A DNA stretch of 64,000 bases, taken from Limanda limanda (Eukaryota; Chordata; Actinopteri; Pleuronectiformes; Pleuronectidae). Location: NCBI RefSeq assembly GCF_963576545.1, contig NC_083653.1:20185639-20249638 (forward strand), in the 5' to 3' direction. A program made the position numbers and the translations under genes. The notes under the pieces were generated by a model. The model ran no database searches and had not been told where the DNA came from. It worked only from the letters and a program-made list of their open reading frames with translations. Below, piece after piece: positions 10,756 through 25,700 of the stretch. Position 1 is the stretch's first letter, and each line of letters starts with the position of its first letter.

Positions 10756-13700
10756 CTGAAACACAGACAAGAACACGTCGGCCACGAGTTACAACCTGAT
10801 ATCTAGCAAATGTAAACCACTGAAATCAAAGGGAATAGATCTCAGACACAGCCGGAGATTAAACAACACTACAAATGTGAAATGTAGCCTGTGGAGTTTT
10901 GGACAACTGGTGGGACTATTGAGCAATGTGCATATGAGTGGCTCCTCATTTTCTGTGTATCACATATGGATGTTAATGCAAGTGAGTGACAAGGTGCACA
11001 ATCACAGTCAAAAGTCAAACAGTTTTACTGTGAAATAGTGCATGTCAGCAGAAACTTTAAACCCCTTTAAATGTCTCGTGGCCATTCAGTCAGACCCACA
11101 GACTGTGTGCTCAGAACGGAAGATACATTGCAGAAAAAAGCCAAAACCTCCTTAAGAATATAAAGTACTGATAGATAAACCATGATCTAGTCACACATGG
11201 CGTCTGTAGTTCAGGAGGCAGAGCGGGTCACTGACCAGAAGGTTAGCGGTCTGTTCGAGTCTCCCTATCCCACATGCCAAAGTGTTCCTGGGTGAGCTAC
11301 TGAGCCCAAAATTGCCCCCGCGGGCAGTGCCAGCAGTGTGTGAGTGATGTATGATACAACTGTTTGAATGTGTGTGGATGGCAAAGTTAAACACAAGTTA
11401 AACCTCCTGTTGCAGCCTCACCTCCTCCTGAGCTCCTGGAGCCAGTTTGTGCCAGCCCTCCAGCTGCAGCTCCATCTCCCTCCTGATCTCCTCTGGGTCT
11501 CTCTCTGCTTTCTGCAAACACAAACACAAACACAGGGACACGACTTTGATAATAAATTCTCTTAGTTTTTGGCCTACGGCGAAACAAAAGCCCTGAGAAT
11601 GTTTGTGTAGAAAGAGGAAGGAAAACAAAGCTGAGTGTCGATGTTACAGCGGTTGTTTACCTCCATGGTGTCCATTAGCAGCTCAGGAATCGTGTGAATT
11701 GTGGATTCTGTGCTTCTCTCTGCTCGCTTCTCTTCTGCGAGACGCTGTCGGTCCTTCCATCTGTCCTGGTCCTCCTCCTCCTCTCCCTGCCTCTGCACGT
11801 CCATCTCCCCACTGTCTACACCTGCACATGGACAAAAGGAGGAAGAAGTGAGATGATGTTCAGCTTTCTTTAAAAAAAACTAGAAATTCATAACCAACAT
11901 AAACACAATGAGTTGCTGAGGCCGGAGAAGAAGATATGCTGGCACCTTTCTGGGAGGCCTTGGTTGAATCCAGCTGCTCAGGCTTCAGCTCCTTGACATC
12001 AGCAGCCTTGAGGTCCTCGTCCTGGTCCTCTGTTTCCATGGCAACATCCTCATCCTTCTGATCCTGGTCCTGCTGAGGCCCTGCTGCTTTCTGCTGGTCT
12101 GCACTCGCCACATCTGGAAACACAACATTCATCATTCATCCGCCTAAAAACACCTGATCTGAGGTTCTCATGGGCTATCTGTGTGTTTGTGTGATCACTG
12201 ACCGTATGTCTGCGTGTCGTAGGCCGTCTCTCCCTGTTTGATGTGCTCGTACAGCTCAGAATCCTGCTGGGCGTCGCTCGGCCTGTTGTCTGCACTTCTG
12301 TCCTTGCTGCTCTCCACTGTACGCAGGCGCTTGTTTATTTGCTCGTTGTAGTCACCTGTCGATCGCTCGTTGTCTGCATGACCAGGCTTTCTCTTGAAGC
12401 TCTGGAGCAGTAGAATAAAAAGAAAGCTGAGATGAGATGGATTGAAAAACAAAAGGCAGGTAGAAACGGAGCATGATCCCTGAGGGTCATACCTGAGTCT
12501 TGCTCTGAGTCTGTGTCTGTGCAGCCATTCTAGCCGTCAGCTTTGACTGGTGACCATCTGCTTGGCTGGCATCAGCTGCTCCGCTCCCATGTTCCTATTG
12601 AAGACAAAAAAAGGTTTAATATTTTAGATTCAATCGTCTGTAAAGGGACAACTTGACAGTGGATGAATAATTGATCCAGATCTGGCTCCACTGAACTGAG
12701 CCGGGTCTGTGCTGAGTCGATCAGTGGTAGAAGCCGCTAAACTCATGACATGACTTATTTCTGAGACGATCCCAACTTTCCCTGATATCATGCATAAATA
12801 AGCAACAAACATTTTAGATAAGGATGTCTGCAGTTTTCCATTAGCCACTGTTGTTTACCACTGACTGCAAAGCTTCAGGACATCTGATCTTTTTCTGTTT
12901 AACTGCACAGACGGTTTTATAAGTCAGATGTTTTATTATTAAAGCCCTATGAGACAAATTGTGATTTGTGAATATTGGCTATACAAATAAAATTTGATTG
13001 ATTGATTGTTTTCAATTGTATCTGATTCTGCTGCTACAAAGTTTACTTCTGAGATTCCAGAAGTGTTTTGTGGATTCTGACACTTCACCCACCCCTCCAA
13101 GAGCATAGTGATGAGTAGATGATGATAATTTATTTAATAATTATGATTTCATTTTTCAGTGAACTTACCCTTTGAGACTTTTCAATGAATTTCGAGGCCC
13201 AATTTATTCAAAGTCAAGGATAATAATGCTACAATAATGACTGAAGCTCACATGCAACAATTCAAGAGAGAGACTTGAAGGTGTGAACACAGCAGAGTGG
13301 TGTGTGCTCTTTTCACTTCTCTGACACAGCTAAACAATATGTTGTGTAATTGAAACATTTCAAACGCTCAGAGATTTATCAATAAGCTGAAGAGCTTTGA
13401 GATGACAGAGACACAATTAGTGTCTCTAAGCCTATTTACTAATGATATGTTAAATTCTTAATGTATTTATTAATTTTTTACCTTAATTTACAATCTTTAA
13501 AGGATTCTCTTTTTTTGTGGATACTGGATGTTTGCCATCTTTTATCTTGCATGCATCTTTAAACACATCTGTAGATCTAAGGCCATTGTTTCATTTATTT
13601 ATCCGAGCAGTCTGTGATATGGAGATATTTGAAGACCACTCTGTTCCCGCTGCTGAAACCATGTCTGAACAATCAGAAGATTAAACCTCTTCAGGCCTTA

Positions 13701-16700
13701 TACCGTGTCCCACAGTTTGCCTGGTTTCACTGGTTTTCTAGAGTAACACACCTCAGACAGGGGAAGCTCTTGATTTAGTTCAGAGTGAGAGTGAAGTGTA
13801 CCTCTTTAGCTTGGTCTTTCTCCGACGCCTCTCCTCCCAGCTCCACAGCCTGGTCACTCTGGACGTTCTCCTCTCCAGTCTGACCGTCTCGGTCATGCTC
13901 CTTCCTCTCTGCTGACTCTGGCTGCTCCTCATCCCCACCCTCCTCCTCTTCATCCTGCACGCATGACAAATCATTATAGTGAAACGGAGAACAAAAGTAT
14001 GCGTTTGGAGAGAAGTTGCAGAAGCTCCTTTAAATACACACTTTTGGTTTGTTTCCTTTGTCGTCGGGAACAGTCTTATCTTCATCTTTTCCTGCCTCTT
14101 GTCCACTCTTCTCCTTCTCCTCCTCCTCTTCATCTTGTGCAGCAGACACCTCGTCAACTCCTTTTTTCTCCCCTTCTCCCTCCTCCTCTTCAGTCTTGGG
14201 CTCTTGCTCCTTCTCTTTCTCCTCTCCTGGTAGGTCTGTCTGTTCCTCCTCCATCGCTTCTGCTCCTTCATCCTCTCCTCCATCTTTCCCTCCATCCTCC
14301 TTCTCATCCAGGTCCATGGCTTTTTCATCGATGTCTAAGGGATTCTCTTCTGAAGAGGGGAAACATGTTTCAGAGGCTCAAAGGTATGGTAATGTATTTC
14401 ACAGATACTGTTGCACATTCTGTGTATGTTTAATTACCAAAAGATGCCTTTTTATACATTACAAATATTTTTATTCTGTTTTTAGCACAATAACTTCTCA
14501 AAGTTATGTGTTGCTGACACAGCTTTGGTGCTGTTATATGACTTCCTGTAGATGACATTGAACTGAATGTATTTAAACTGTATTTTAACCAAAATTCAGG
14601 GAGTTTTTTTCCCACTCGAATTAAATCTACCACACAGTTAAGTGTGCAGAAGGTCTGAATACTCTGAGACTATTTTGTCAAAATATAAAAGGCTTGTTTG
14701 TCAAAAAATATATAAATATAGTTAAAAAAGCAGCAGCTGTAAGTTCAGCAGCAGGTCTCACCGTCACCCTCGCCCTCTCCATCATCTCCAGGTTCTTCAT
14801 CCTGGTCCAGATTGAGATCCTCGGGCAGATCCATGGCCTCAGCCTCAGGCCTCTTGTCCTGCTGACCGTGGTACGGATCCACTTCATTCTCATCAAACTC
14901 CCTCTGAGACACAGCAACAGCACAGATCAGACACAGCTCAACCACAGAAGTAAGAGGAGATCAGCGTACGCAGGGAGGAGTACCTCTGAACTTCTTCAGT
15001 TCTTAATGAATATTACCTCATCTCCTTGCTCGTGGATCTTTTCTTTCTCATCCTCAACCATCTGTTCATCTTTATCCTGGTTTTTCTTGTCCTTGTTTGG
15101 CTCTTCAGCGTCCAAGTTGTCGTCTTTGGCAACCAGCTCGGATTCACCCTGACACAGAATCCAGTGTTGACAGGAAATTAGGCCACACCAACAACACTTC
15201 ACTGGTTTTTAATATTGATTGTGAAAAACAGCCAATGCAATACTTAGTGGAGACATTAACGATGTATGTTAAATATTGTTTTATATTTTCTCTAGAACCC
15301 TGATGGTAATGTAGTGTCCTTTACCTGGTCCATGCCCTGGCCAGACTCTTCCTCCTGGTCACTTTCCTCTTCCTCCTCCTCATCATCCTCATCATCTCCC
15401 CACATCCTCTCATCCAGAGTGTCAGTCTCGCCTTCACCCAGGTTCCCCATCTTTTTGTCCAGCTCATCCTGGTCCTCTTTATCAGAGTCTTCATCTTCAC
15501 CTGAGAATGATGAATGGAAGAAGGTTCTTATGAGCAGTTATCTTGGAAGAGGCGTTTTTACTTTCTGAAATGTTTTTTTGTCGTAGGTCACCAGCACGAG
15601 ATAAAAAATGAGTTAATTTCTGGCAATCTTCTTATAAAAAGGAAGATTTCCTAGCCTGATCTTACACAGCAACAAGAAAGTTGTGCCTGCATCAGAGTAC
15701 ATTTCTGACCAGGATTGAAACAGCATGAAGGACGTGAGAAATCTAAGAGAAGCCCTTCCTTCAATTCTTCAACACAAACTTAATTAGCTGAGAGCTAATT
15801 AACACAGACTGTCACTTTTTGCAATACTGTATATGGTGCATTTAATCTGCAGTGGGTGCCGTAGTGTCAGGTCCCATGACCTGGGTTGAGGAACCCACTG
15901 AAGTCTGTGTGAACAAATCAGGACTGAGATTTTTTTTACTCCAGTTTCCCAGTAGCCACTAATAGGGACTAGAAAGCAATAGACAAAACCAAGAAATGGA
16001 ACAAAAGCAAAAATGGGTGGGCCCCATCACCTGGTTCGTTCTCATCCCCATCATGCATCTGGCCATCGAAGTCCTCTGACATTTCAATAGCGTTATCTTC
16101 CGCCTTGATTTTCTCTTTATCCTGTTGTTCTTCCTTCTCCTGGCCCTCCTGAAGTGTGTCCTCCACCTGGAGGAAGAAGAGGAGAAATGTTGACCAGACT
16201 AAAAGTCCTCTTTAGAGATTCAGCAGTAACGCGACTTACTAAAAGCCTTATTCAAGGTCTTTAAGGCTTCGGCTTATTTGACTGGATTTCCACTCTCTTA
16301 ATTACAGGATTTTGTTATGGTAACTTCATGTCTTTGTTATGTTCCATATTTTGTTGATTTGATTGCAGATGCACAGAAAACCTCTTGCTGGCAGTTTTAT
16401 ACCACTGGAAACTGGATATTTTTGGCTGGTCCACAGGTTGTTTGGACAACCTGCACTTAAGTATTTTCACATAATATTTTGACTGTTTAAAACAGAAAAA
16501 GGCAGCTTGGTATTTTCCCTTCGAAAACTATAATTTGTCACATTTGTTTTACAGCCAGGGGAGTTCATTCAAAATCACGGCAGCTGAGAGCTCCAGAATA
16601 AAGCTAGTTAGAGGTGAGATCAATTTATTTGTAAAAATTCCTTTCATTACCTGATCTTCATTCTCAATCTTGTCACTGACGTCTTTGGTGCCCTCTCCCT

Positions 16701-19700
16701 CTCCAATACCACCACCCTCGTAGTCGTGGAACTCTGTGGCACCTTCTCCATCTCCACCGGCCATCAGCTCTTCGGGCAGGCAGAAACCCTGAGGACGACA
16801 GAACAATCATTTAATCACTGCTTTCAGTTGAACTTAATCACCCAAAAATACCTGCATAACTTATTTAAGAACAATTTAACAGTGAAAAGGAGAAATGTTT
16901 GTTGTGTCTGTACCTTCTGGGCAAGCTCCGTGAAGATGCTGGCCAGTACAGTCAGCAGTTTGCCCGTGCTCCTGTGTGCTCCCAGGGACACAGCCACGTA
17001 GTATCGCACCAGGTCGGAGTAAATCCCCAGCAGAGGCTCCAGACGCACCAGCATGCTGCACGCCCTGTTCACCTCCTGAAAACACACAATGGCCAAAAGA
17101 GACACATTAAAAACAGAGCAACATGGATACTGATATTGCTAAACATTATGCATGATGTAAACTATATGGCAGAACAGGCTTGAGAGGTTGGGGGTTAATT
17201 GTCAACATTATCAATTTGAAGAGACATTATTGTGATTTTATGACACAAATGAATACATCTTCTAGTCTCTGGCCCTTTCAATTTACTGGGATAAATACAA
17301 TGTCACAATGCGGTACAGATAAGATGTTTTCCAGATATTCTATGTGCAGCTGTTTATACCTGGAGCTGTGGAGGTTGACAGGCGTCTCTGTGTGTTCTCA
17401 GCGTGCCGAGCAGCTTCTCCAGTCTGACGTTAACGTCTCCCACACACAGAGTCTCCACCTCGGCTTCCAGCTCCTCCTCCATGAGACGGGCCAGGTGACC
17501 GGGCTTCAGCAGGTCCTCCACAGGCTCTTCCTCCTCCTGCTTCTCAGCTCCCTCTGAAACATCTAATGACATTGGATAGTTAAGGACACCCATAACTGCT
17601 GTCAGTGCTGTTTAACAACATGATCAAGGCAGCTTCAAAGAAATGTTTTCAGAAGTGATTTCCCTTTGCTGATGGTGCATGTTTTCTTAGTGACTATTAG
17701 CATCTCTTAATCAAATTGCTGTGTCCCTAATTGTTCACACACAACTGTTTCAAGAGGTTTACTAAGATGATCTGAAACGCAAAGATCTGTAATAGATAGC
17801 GTGGATGAAAACAGCTGTGAATACATAGTAATTGTGCAAATTGTTATTGAAGTTCTCCATTAATTACCTAAACTGTAGTAGCCTCCCTAAATCCAAGCGG
17901 GACTGACATTCCATAAAGAACTGAAATAATTTTCACACCTCTAATAATAATATAAATAAACTCTTAAATTTGTTTCATGTAATTTCCTCATGCATGTGAT
18001 TTTGAATATTCCATCTAGCAGCTGTGCAGACAGTACTGCTTGAACCCTCAGCATCCCCCTCACCCTTCTTGTCGTCTCCTTGCTGCTCTTTCTGTTGCTC
18101 TTTCTGTGTCTCTTTCTCCCTCCTCTTCACAAGTGCCTGGACAGCGCACAGCACCGTGTTGATGTTTGTCTCCAGCTCAGCAGAGTACTCAGTACTGAAG
18201 GCAGACTGGAGATCTGTCAAACAAGGGGAGGAGGAGAGTGAGTGTGTGTCTGTCAGTGACCCCTGAAGGAATGGCAGCATCAGGGAGACTGGTCAGTGAA
18301 CTCACCCGGGTGCTGGGGTCCCAGGGAGAGCAGCTGAGTCTTCCAGGTGGTGAACTCAGTGATGTTTGTCTCCACCTCGGCTCTGACATACTGCAGGCTC
18401 GTGGTGATGGCTGGCTGACTCTCTGCGCTCCCGACGCACGTGGCCGGAGTGAAGAGCTGCTCCACGCTAGGCATCTGAGCCGCTACAGCCCCCAGCTGGT
18501 CGAAGCTTGAACAGCACATTACAAAGTGGTCCCTGTGGAAAAATAGAAGTGTAATCAGGACTGTACATTAGATATCTGAAACAATAAAAATAAACTTGTG
18601 GGACTGTTTTACCATGTGTGGAGTACTCTCTCAGAGTTCTGCTTGGCCACAGTGTCCAGCTCCACCTTCAGGCTCTCGCTCTGCTTCATCATTGCGGTCA
18701 CGTGCTGGTGTAGCTGGCACCACGTGGCGTCTCCCCTCCTCATCAGACAGCCGGGAGGCTGGCGGTGTACAGCCAGCGGGGACGGGCACCTTAGGGTTTG
18801 CTGCCCCCAGCTGCTCGTCTCCTCTTTCTGCTGAAGGTCCTCAGGGCAGCACTGTAGCAGCCAGGCCAGCTGCTGGAGGAGCATGGTGCACTGAGCAGCC
18901 AGCTCCTGGCCTCTGCTGACCCAGCCCTGGAGAGAGGCCTGGGGCGGGATGGTGCAGCCTGGGTCCTTATTCTGGCTCTGGAGGTGGGTCTTGATGTCCT
19001 GTATACTGTTAGTCAGCCTCCTGGAGGTGGCAGGATGGAAAAAGACAAAAGGTCATATTCCAGTAATAAAAAAACAGTCATTTCAACTTAATCTAAATCA
19101 AAGATTATTATAATAACATTTAAATAAATAATTAAACAAAATAATTACAGCGGTAAATGAAAGCAGTATTCGTCCAGTGTGACACCAACAGTATTATAAA
19201 ATAAATAATTTGAGAAATCTGTTCCTGTGGCCGCACACTGACCTGAGATGGACCCACTGCTCTGTGAGTGTGGCCAGACGTCGCCTCTGTCTGAGAAGCA
19301 GCTTGAACATGTGAGAGGTGAAGCCTCTGCAGCGCTCGATGTTTCCCAGACCCAGCTCCTACAACCAAACAATAACACACACTTCAAGGATAAATACACA
19401 CAACACAAAAACAACACTTATTGTGGATCATCTTACTAAGAGTACTCTGTGTGTTACCTTTGCCGGTTGCTGAAGAGCAGTCAGCATGACCGTTTTCCTG
19501 GCCCATGAACGATAGAAGTACTTCTGACATCCATCCCACGCTGCCAACAGCTCTGTGAATAACCTGCAACATCAAGAAGGAAAATAGTTTGGAGGGAGTA
19601 CACAATATATAGAGTTGTCCACTACTTAGGAGGTCTTATATAGAATTAAAACTACAATTCATAATCAAAATTAATTTTATAAATTGTCTCTCGAAAACTT

Positions 19701-22700
19701 GATGTGAGCCTTCATAGATTTTGCTGGACAGCAGCCACTGCAGCCATATCATGGGATAATGGTAAATTGTAAAGTTTAACAGTAGCACAATTAGAGAACC
19801 AAACTGACTTACAAGGTCACTTACACAGCAACTAATTATCTGAAATGTGCTAAAATGAATTAACATTTGCGTAACCAACATAACATTCCAAGGCTTTAAC
19901 AGTAAAACCCTGGAAAAGAGAATTTGCCCCCCAATGAAAGCTAAAGCTTTCCCATTTTCTCCTCCGCTACAAAACCTATGCATTATTTTCTACAAATCTA
20001 TTGTAGGTAACGATGTAAATAAGAGTGTGCTGATTACAGGCGACAATAAACTTAAGTACTTTTGCTTAACCATGAATTAAACAGGTCACTGTTTGGGACA
20101 TACAGTTGTTGGATGGTGAGAACATATAGTGTGATAAATAATAGTTGCACAAGTGATAAAGTCAGGATGTCAAACAGCACTTCTATACACAGTACTTTCT
20201 CTATTACATGCCAAGCACACAATGTATGCAGAGCCCAGGGCCATTTGAACCACTTACAGTTCTGGTTAGTGGACGACCGGCTCTAACTCCTGAGTCGCCT
20301 GCCCACACATATTTCTTCCAACATACAACACGGCAGGCAGACTCAACATAATATTGCATCGTTTGGCAGAGATTCAGCAAAAGAAAAACAGTCTCATTCA
20401 GCTGTTGGTGCTCGGTGTGAGTGTGAACAGGATCTATTTACGTGTTCTCAGCCTGCTCCTGGGTGCTGTTAGCAGAAAGAGCAGTGCTCATCTCCAGCGG
20501 CTGCATACAGAGTGTTTTCTCTGGGTCAACTGTCCTGTTCCATACCAGGCCTTTACGGTACGAGAGACCTGGGTTCAAAGGGCAAAGACAGAAAGGTTGC
20601 ATTTTTGTTGTTTCTTTTAAGTCAGAATATTAAGTGACATGTCTGAGACAGAAAAGGGAAAACCACCGATATCTGCGAGCATCTTGAACAGGTCAGACAG
20701 AGCTCTCTGTTTCTGTTGAAGGATGTGCTTGACCTCAGACTTCTGTTTCTCCTTCTCTGCCGACATGTTGATGGTGAGACTTTGCAAGTCTCGCAGGTTG
20801 CTGATGACCTCGCCTGGACAAAAGATCAGTCTGAAAGTTTAAAACCTTCCTTGTGGCCCCTTGTTCTAGAGTCCTGCACAGAATCAGGTACCCATGGGTT
20901 GTGTAAAAAAAAAAAAGTTATGTAATGGGTAATGGTAAAAATATATATATTCATATGATTTCATGCTTGATAAAAATTTAAATCTAAATCAGGTTATATA
21001 AAACCTAGTCAGCTGCAAGGATTCATTTATTTGTAAAATCTCATAAAATCACTTTTGAAAAATGACTGTCACTACTGACCGGGAATTAGCAAGTTTCTTA
21101 AATGGATCATATGAACACATGATTAGCCAGTGGTGAATATGTTCTGATCGGCTTTGCTGCTTGTAGAAAGTGTCACAATGTATTTGTTGTTATTGTCGCG
21201 AGCTTGGCACGTTGTCGCTGAGGAATCATATTGAGAGCTGCAGGACCTCAGGTGCTGATCCACTTATCAACAACCAAAACGGGAGGACAGGGAGGAAATA
21301 ACCCATTTGATGTGAGTGGCTGTGTATTCAAGAAATGTGTTTAATCCATGGTTTAATCAGGTCGCTGGTCACATGTTAGCTGGTCCGGACGGGTCTGGAT
21401 TTGACTTGGAGATAATAGTGTAACAGAGTTTTGGACCTGTGCTTGACTCTAACACCTTGTACCGACAAATCCAGTGAGAGCACCATGTGGAGCTGTACTG
21501 TAATCACAGTCATGTCGAAATTTATTTCCAACATCTGGACACACCGTCCCTATACACTATGTTCTCCTTCCTGTGGTTAACCTGGTGCATTGCTTCAGCA
21601 GCATAACTGATAAGTAAATGTAGACTTTAAACAGTTGTTTTCTAGGAGTGTTATGTCTACCTGTGAAGAAGTCCAGGTCTTCAGCTAGTTCAGGTACTGG
21701 GTTTTTCTTCACATGCTGGTTACATAGTTTCTTCATCTTCCTGGTGAGAACAGGCAGACGTCCCTGTAGAGATGAAGCTTCAACTCCTTCCTTCGGCTCC
21801 TCATCCTGAAATACACAGTTTATCTCTGGTTGTTTATTCATTATTCAGATTCAAAACAAAAACAATATGAAATAAAATGAATGGATTGTTAGTTTGTGAT
21901 GGTGAGAAATAACTCTGTTGAGACTTGTACCTGCAGATCTCTGCCCTTCCCAGGCAGAGTGCTCTTCAGAGCCTTGTGAACACGATGGATGGGGGTTTCC
22001 TCAGGGTTGGTGTCTACACTGTCTAAGCTTGCGCTGGTTCCCTGTTCCACCAGAGCAGGAGCACTTGGACCACTCAGAGCCTCCCCATACTTCCTGACAA
22101 ACTTGAAGAGAGTCCTGAGGGAGATGATATGAGCAGAATGTAAGTGCCTGTGGTGGTAAAGTCCAAGTGGATTGTCTGACACAAAGTCAACACATCAGAA
22201 AAAAGAACTGAAAATCTGAACAACATGGTGAGTTTGGGCAAGGATGAATTATTTAATTCGCCTCTTACACCTTCAACTTGCAGAGTAAACAGCAGTGGGA
22301 GTCAAGGGATGGAGAGAAGAGAGACTCACAGTGCAAGTTTAACTATGGGATGAAACCTGGGACATTATTACCTTTATCCCTACACTTATGACTAGACTGG
22401 GAAGTTAACATTAAATACAAAAGAGAAATTATGTAGTGTTTAAGTTTAAATATTCAACTAAATGTGAGTTTTGCTGATAAAAAGCAGACTGTTCGTTGTT
22501 GACTGAACTGATCTTAGACTGTCATATTATTATTTAGAAAATAATGTGCTGTCAGTTTAAGATATATATTTTTTAATGATTTAAGTTCCAGCGCCCACTA
22601 GAGGTGGTATGTTCCAAACAGGATCCAAAGACTAAATATGTTCATAAAACCTTGAACCGATTTTGATTTATGAAAGTTTATTTAAATCTGACCTTGATGG

Positions 22701-25700
22701 CAGTTTTAAAGTAAATCCTAAATCTAACATGAATATAAATAGAACAAAATTTATGCCGTGCCGCTTAATGCAGATTTTCATGTAAGAAATTTGTAGCGCC
22801 CCCATGATGTCAGCTGAAGTGAATTTGGTTGCCTGAGTAGTAAGGGTCTGAAGGTCTTTCCCAGTTCAATCAACCACTCAAAGCACTTAACATTACAGTT
22901 TTGCCATTCACCCGTTCACCGAACAATGTGCAGCACTTTCTCTATCATACAATTTCGAGTTCAGTAACTTGTCCAAAGACACTTTATCTTGGGGAATGTG
23001 GGAGACTGGGCCCTTTAACAGGGTCAAATCCAGAATATATCTTACCGGTGTGTCTTCTCCACTGACACTTTGATGGACCAAAAGCTGACATCGTTCCACT
23101 TGGAGATCTTGACAAAGTCCTGAAAGCAACAACAGGGGAACTTTTTAATATCCATGCTCCGTATATTCAAAGATTTATTCAAAAAGGCGTTTATCTGACA
23201 TGCAGGGACAAGGTTTCGAAGGACCATGCAATGAACAAGGACACTAATAAACACTTATTTACCTTGAGCTCCTTCTCGATGGGCTGCCTGAGTTGACTGA
23301 CTTTGGTCTGGATGCAGTCAGAGAACTGACTGTAGTATTTATGCAGGTTCCACAGAAGACTGGACAAAGACTCTGTAAAACAGGAAGCAGTTAACACGTT
23401 GTCTCTCTTGAAGAGGGGAGTCTCTCTCTCTCTCAGCTAAGTCAAAGTCAAGTCAAAGTCAAGTCAAATGCATTTCGAAACTTCAGTGATGAAAAAGTAA
23501 CTTCCACCACATTATTCAGTGACATCTGACAGCATCATGCACTACATTTGGACCTGTTGGTGAAGCTCATAGGGATGACCCTGTCTGGTCAATGGACTCA
23601 ATACATGTCAGTTGATTAAAAGGTTGGTCTTGAATAATGACCAAATGAACAAATAAAGGCCAGCCTGAGAAAACCATAAGATGACCATTGCATAAGGCAT
23701 AACTACTCATATTTCACAACAAAAGCTCTTAAGAAATGAAAAGTTGTTATTAAATAAGCTGTTGAAAAGGTTAGAGGAAGTGTTGAGTTTGTCGTAACGG
23801 CAAAACAAAACAGGGCAAAAGGAGCAGATCAAAATTAAGCTTTATACTAACAAATGATGAATTACACTCATCAAATCCTTTCTCTTATACAAACCTCCTT
23901 CAAGTGAAGATGTGTTACATTCTGCAGTTGAGGTGAATAACAGGCCCAGTCACTATTTGAGGAAATTCAACGATTCTGAGCAGGAATGCTACCCATATTT
24001 TTATATTTTGAGCTGATAATTTTAAAATATCATAAAATGATGACATATGCACTCTGACTCCACTGTAATTAAAGATGAGGGTTCCTGTCATGATGCACTG
24101 ACCAGAAAGCTAATCTAAAGATACTGTGGTTTTTGTTTCACAGTCCATATGATTGGTCATGGTGATTAATAACTCATATGTGGGACATATGAATACTGTA
24201 ATAAGTCGGACATGTATGGTATAGGCCTCGTGTAGGACAGAGTAGTGATGGCTGACCTTGTCCAGGCTGGTTGGGGACCAGAAGGAGGTGGCAGTGGAAG
24301 CTGAGCAGCATGGTCAGACGGGTGTGGAACTCTCCCAGGGTGGAGCCCTCCATGAAGGCCTGGAGAGTGGAGGACATCGAGGACAGGGAGAGGCGCTCCA
24401 CCTCCTCACCTGAGAGGAGAGTGAGACAAGAGCCAGGATTGGTGTTTTGAACAAATTCACAAATTCAAGCACGTCATGTGGAAAAAATTGAATCGCTAAT
24501 TCAACTTTGTTAAAACCAAATGTTTTGTTTGTAGAAATAAAAGAATTACCTTTATTAGCCTCGTTCTTCTGTTCCTCCAGATACCTCTCCACCAGCTGGT
24601 ATATAGAGAACCAGTGCTTGGTTGATTTCTCATTGTGCCGCTTCATTGCGTTGTCCAGACTGCTCGACCAACAACTACCAGACAAAAGTGACAGGACACA
24701 TTTCCATTAAAACTAGGAATTTGAATCTCTCTCTACACTATGTACCTCACAAAAAAAAAAAACTGTCTTGATAGAATCCTTCTGTGACTCACTTGAGCTC
24801 CAGTTTGCGCCACTGGATAATGAGCTGGGTGACTGGTTCCAGTTCTTTCCGCAGAGAGACCAAACGGCTGGCGTTATTCTCCCAGTCCTGAGGAAAGCAG
24901 AAAGAACAGATGGGATGACAAGAAGCACAGAGCTCTCCTCTGAACAACAAACTAACATTTCAGAAACTGTAACAAGCAGATTTTTAGTTTTCTACATGTT
25001 GGCTATTAAAATTGTCACAGATCATATTTTCCAAATGTATCAACATTTCCTGCAACTCTTAACTACATTATAGTTAAAAATATATATCCTGTGAGGCAGC
25101 TTGCAAACTGAGCTCACCTGTGCTTTACTGAGCAGAATCTCCAGACCGTTAAGGAATTTGGCGAGTGGACTGGCCAGACTGAAAATCATGATCCTCTCCA
25201 CCACCACAATCAGCTGAAAAACAACACACACAAACACAGGGTTACATTTTATAGCCCAAAGTTTAATAACTCTGTATGACAATAGCAGCTGCATGTAAAG
25301 CACAAGGTTACCTACAGGCCACAGAAATGGTCATTCTAGCACTCTGGTACTTTTACTGTGTAACTATTAATCCTATGTAAAGTTAGATAGTACAGTTAGT
25401 AGATGTGGACACTAATACCGTTTCTCCAACCAGTGAATTATGTTCTGTTTTACTTTCTATAGATTCTACAGATTAATTTACAGTCATCTTACTAAAGGAG
25501 ATGAGTGTAAATTACTCCAGATCAAATGTTAATCAAACATTTTGGGGCAAACTGTTTCTTCTGCAGCTGCTATCTCTTACAAAAACACCCAGACATATTA
25601 GAAATGAATAAACCAACACATGCACATCAAGAGGTCTTGCTTCCAGTTACATTCCTAGGTTGGAGATATTGAATCCCTTCTTGCTCACTCCCTGTAAACC

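Noticed and set aside
13963..14555. Long plus-strand open frames rich in Ser, Leu and Pro opposite mdn1 exon 89
   Set aside because: They are the antisense of the Glu/Asp-rich coding exon; the composition explains the absence of stops, and no homology or splice context supports them.
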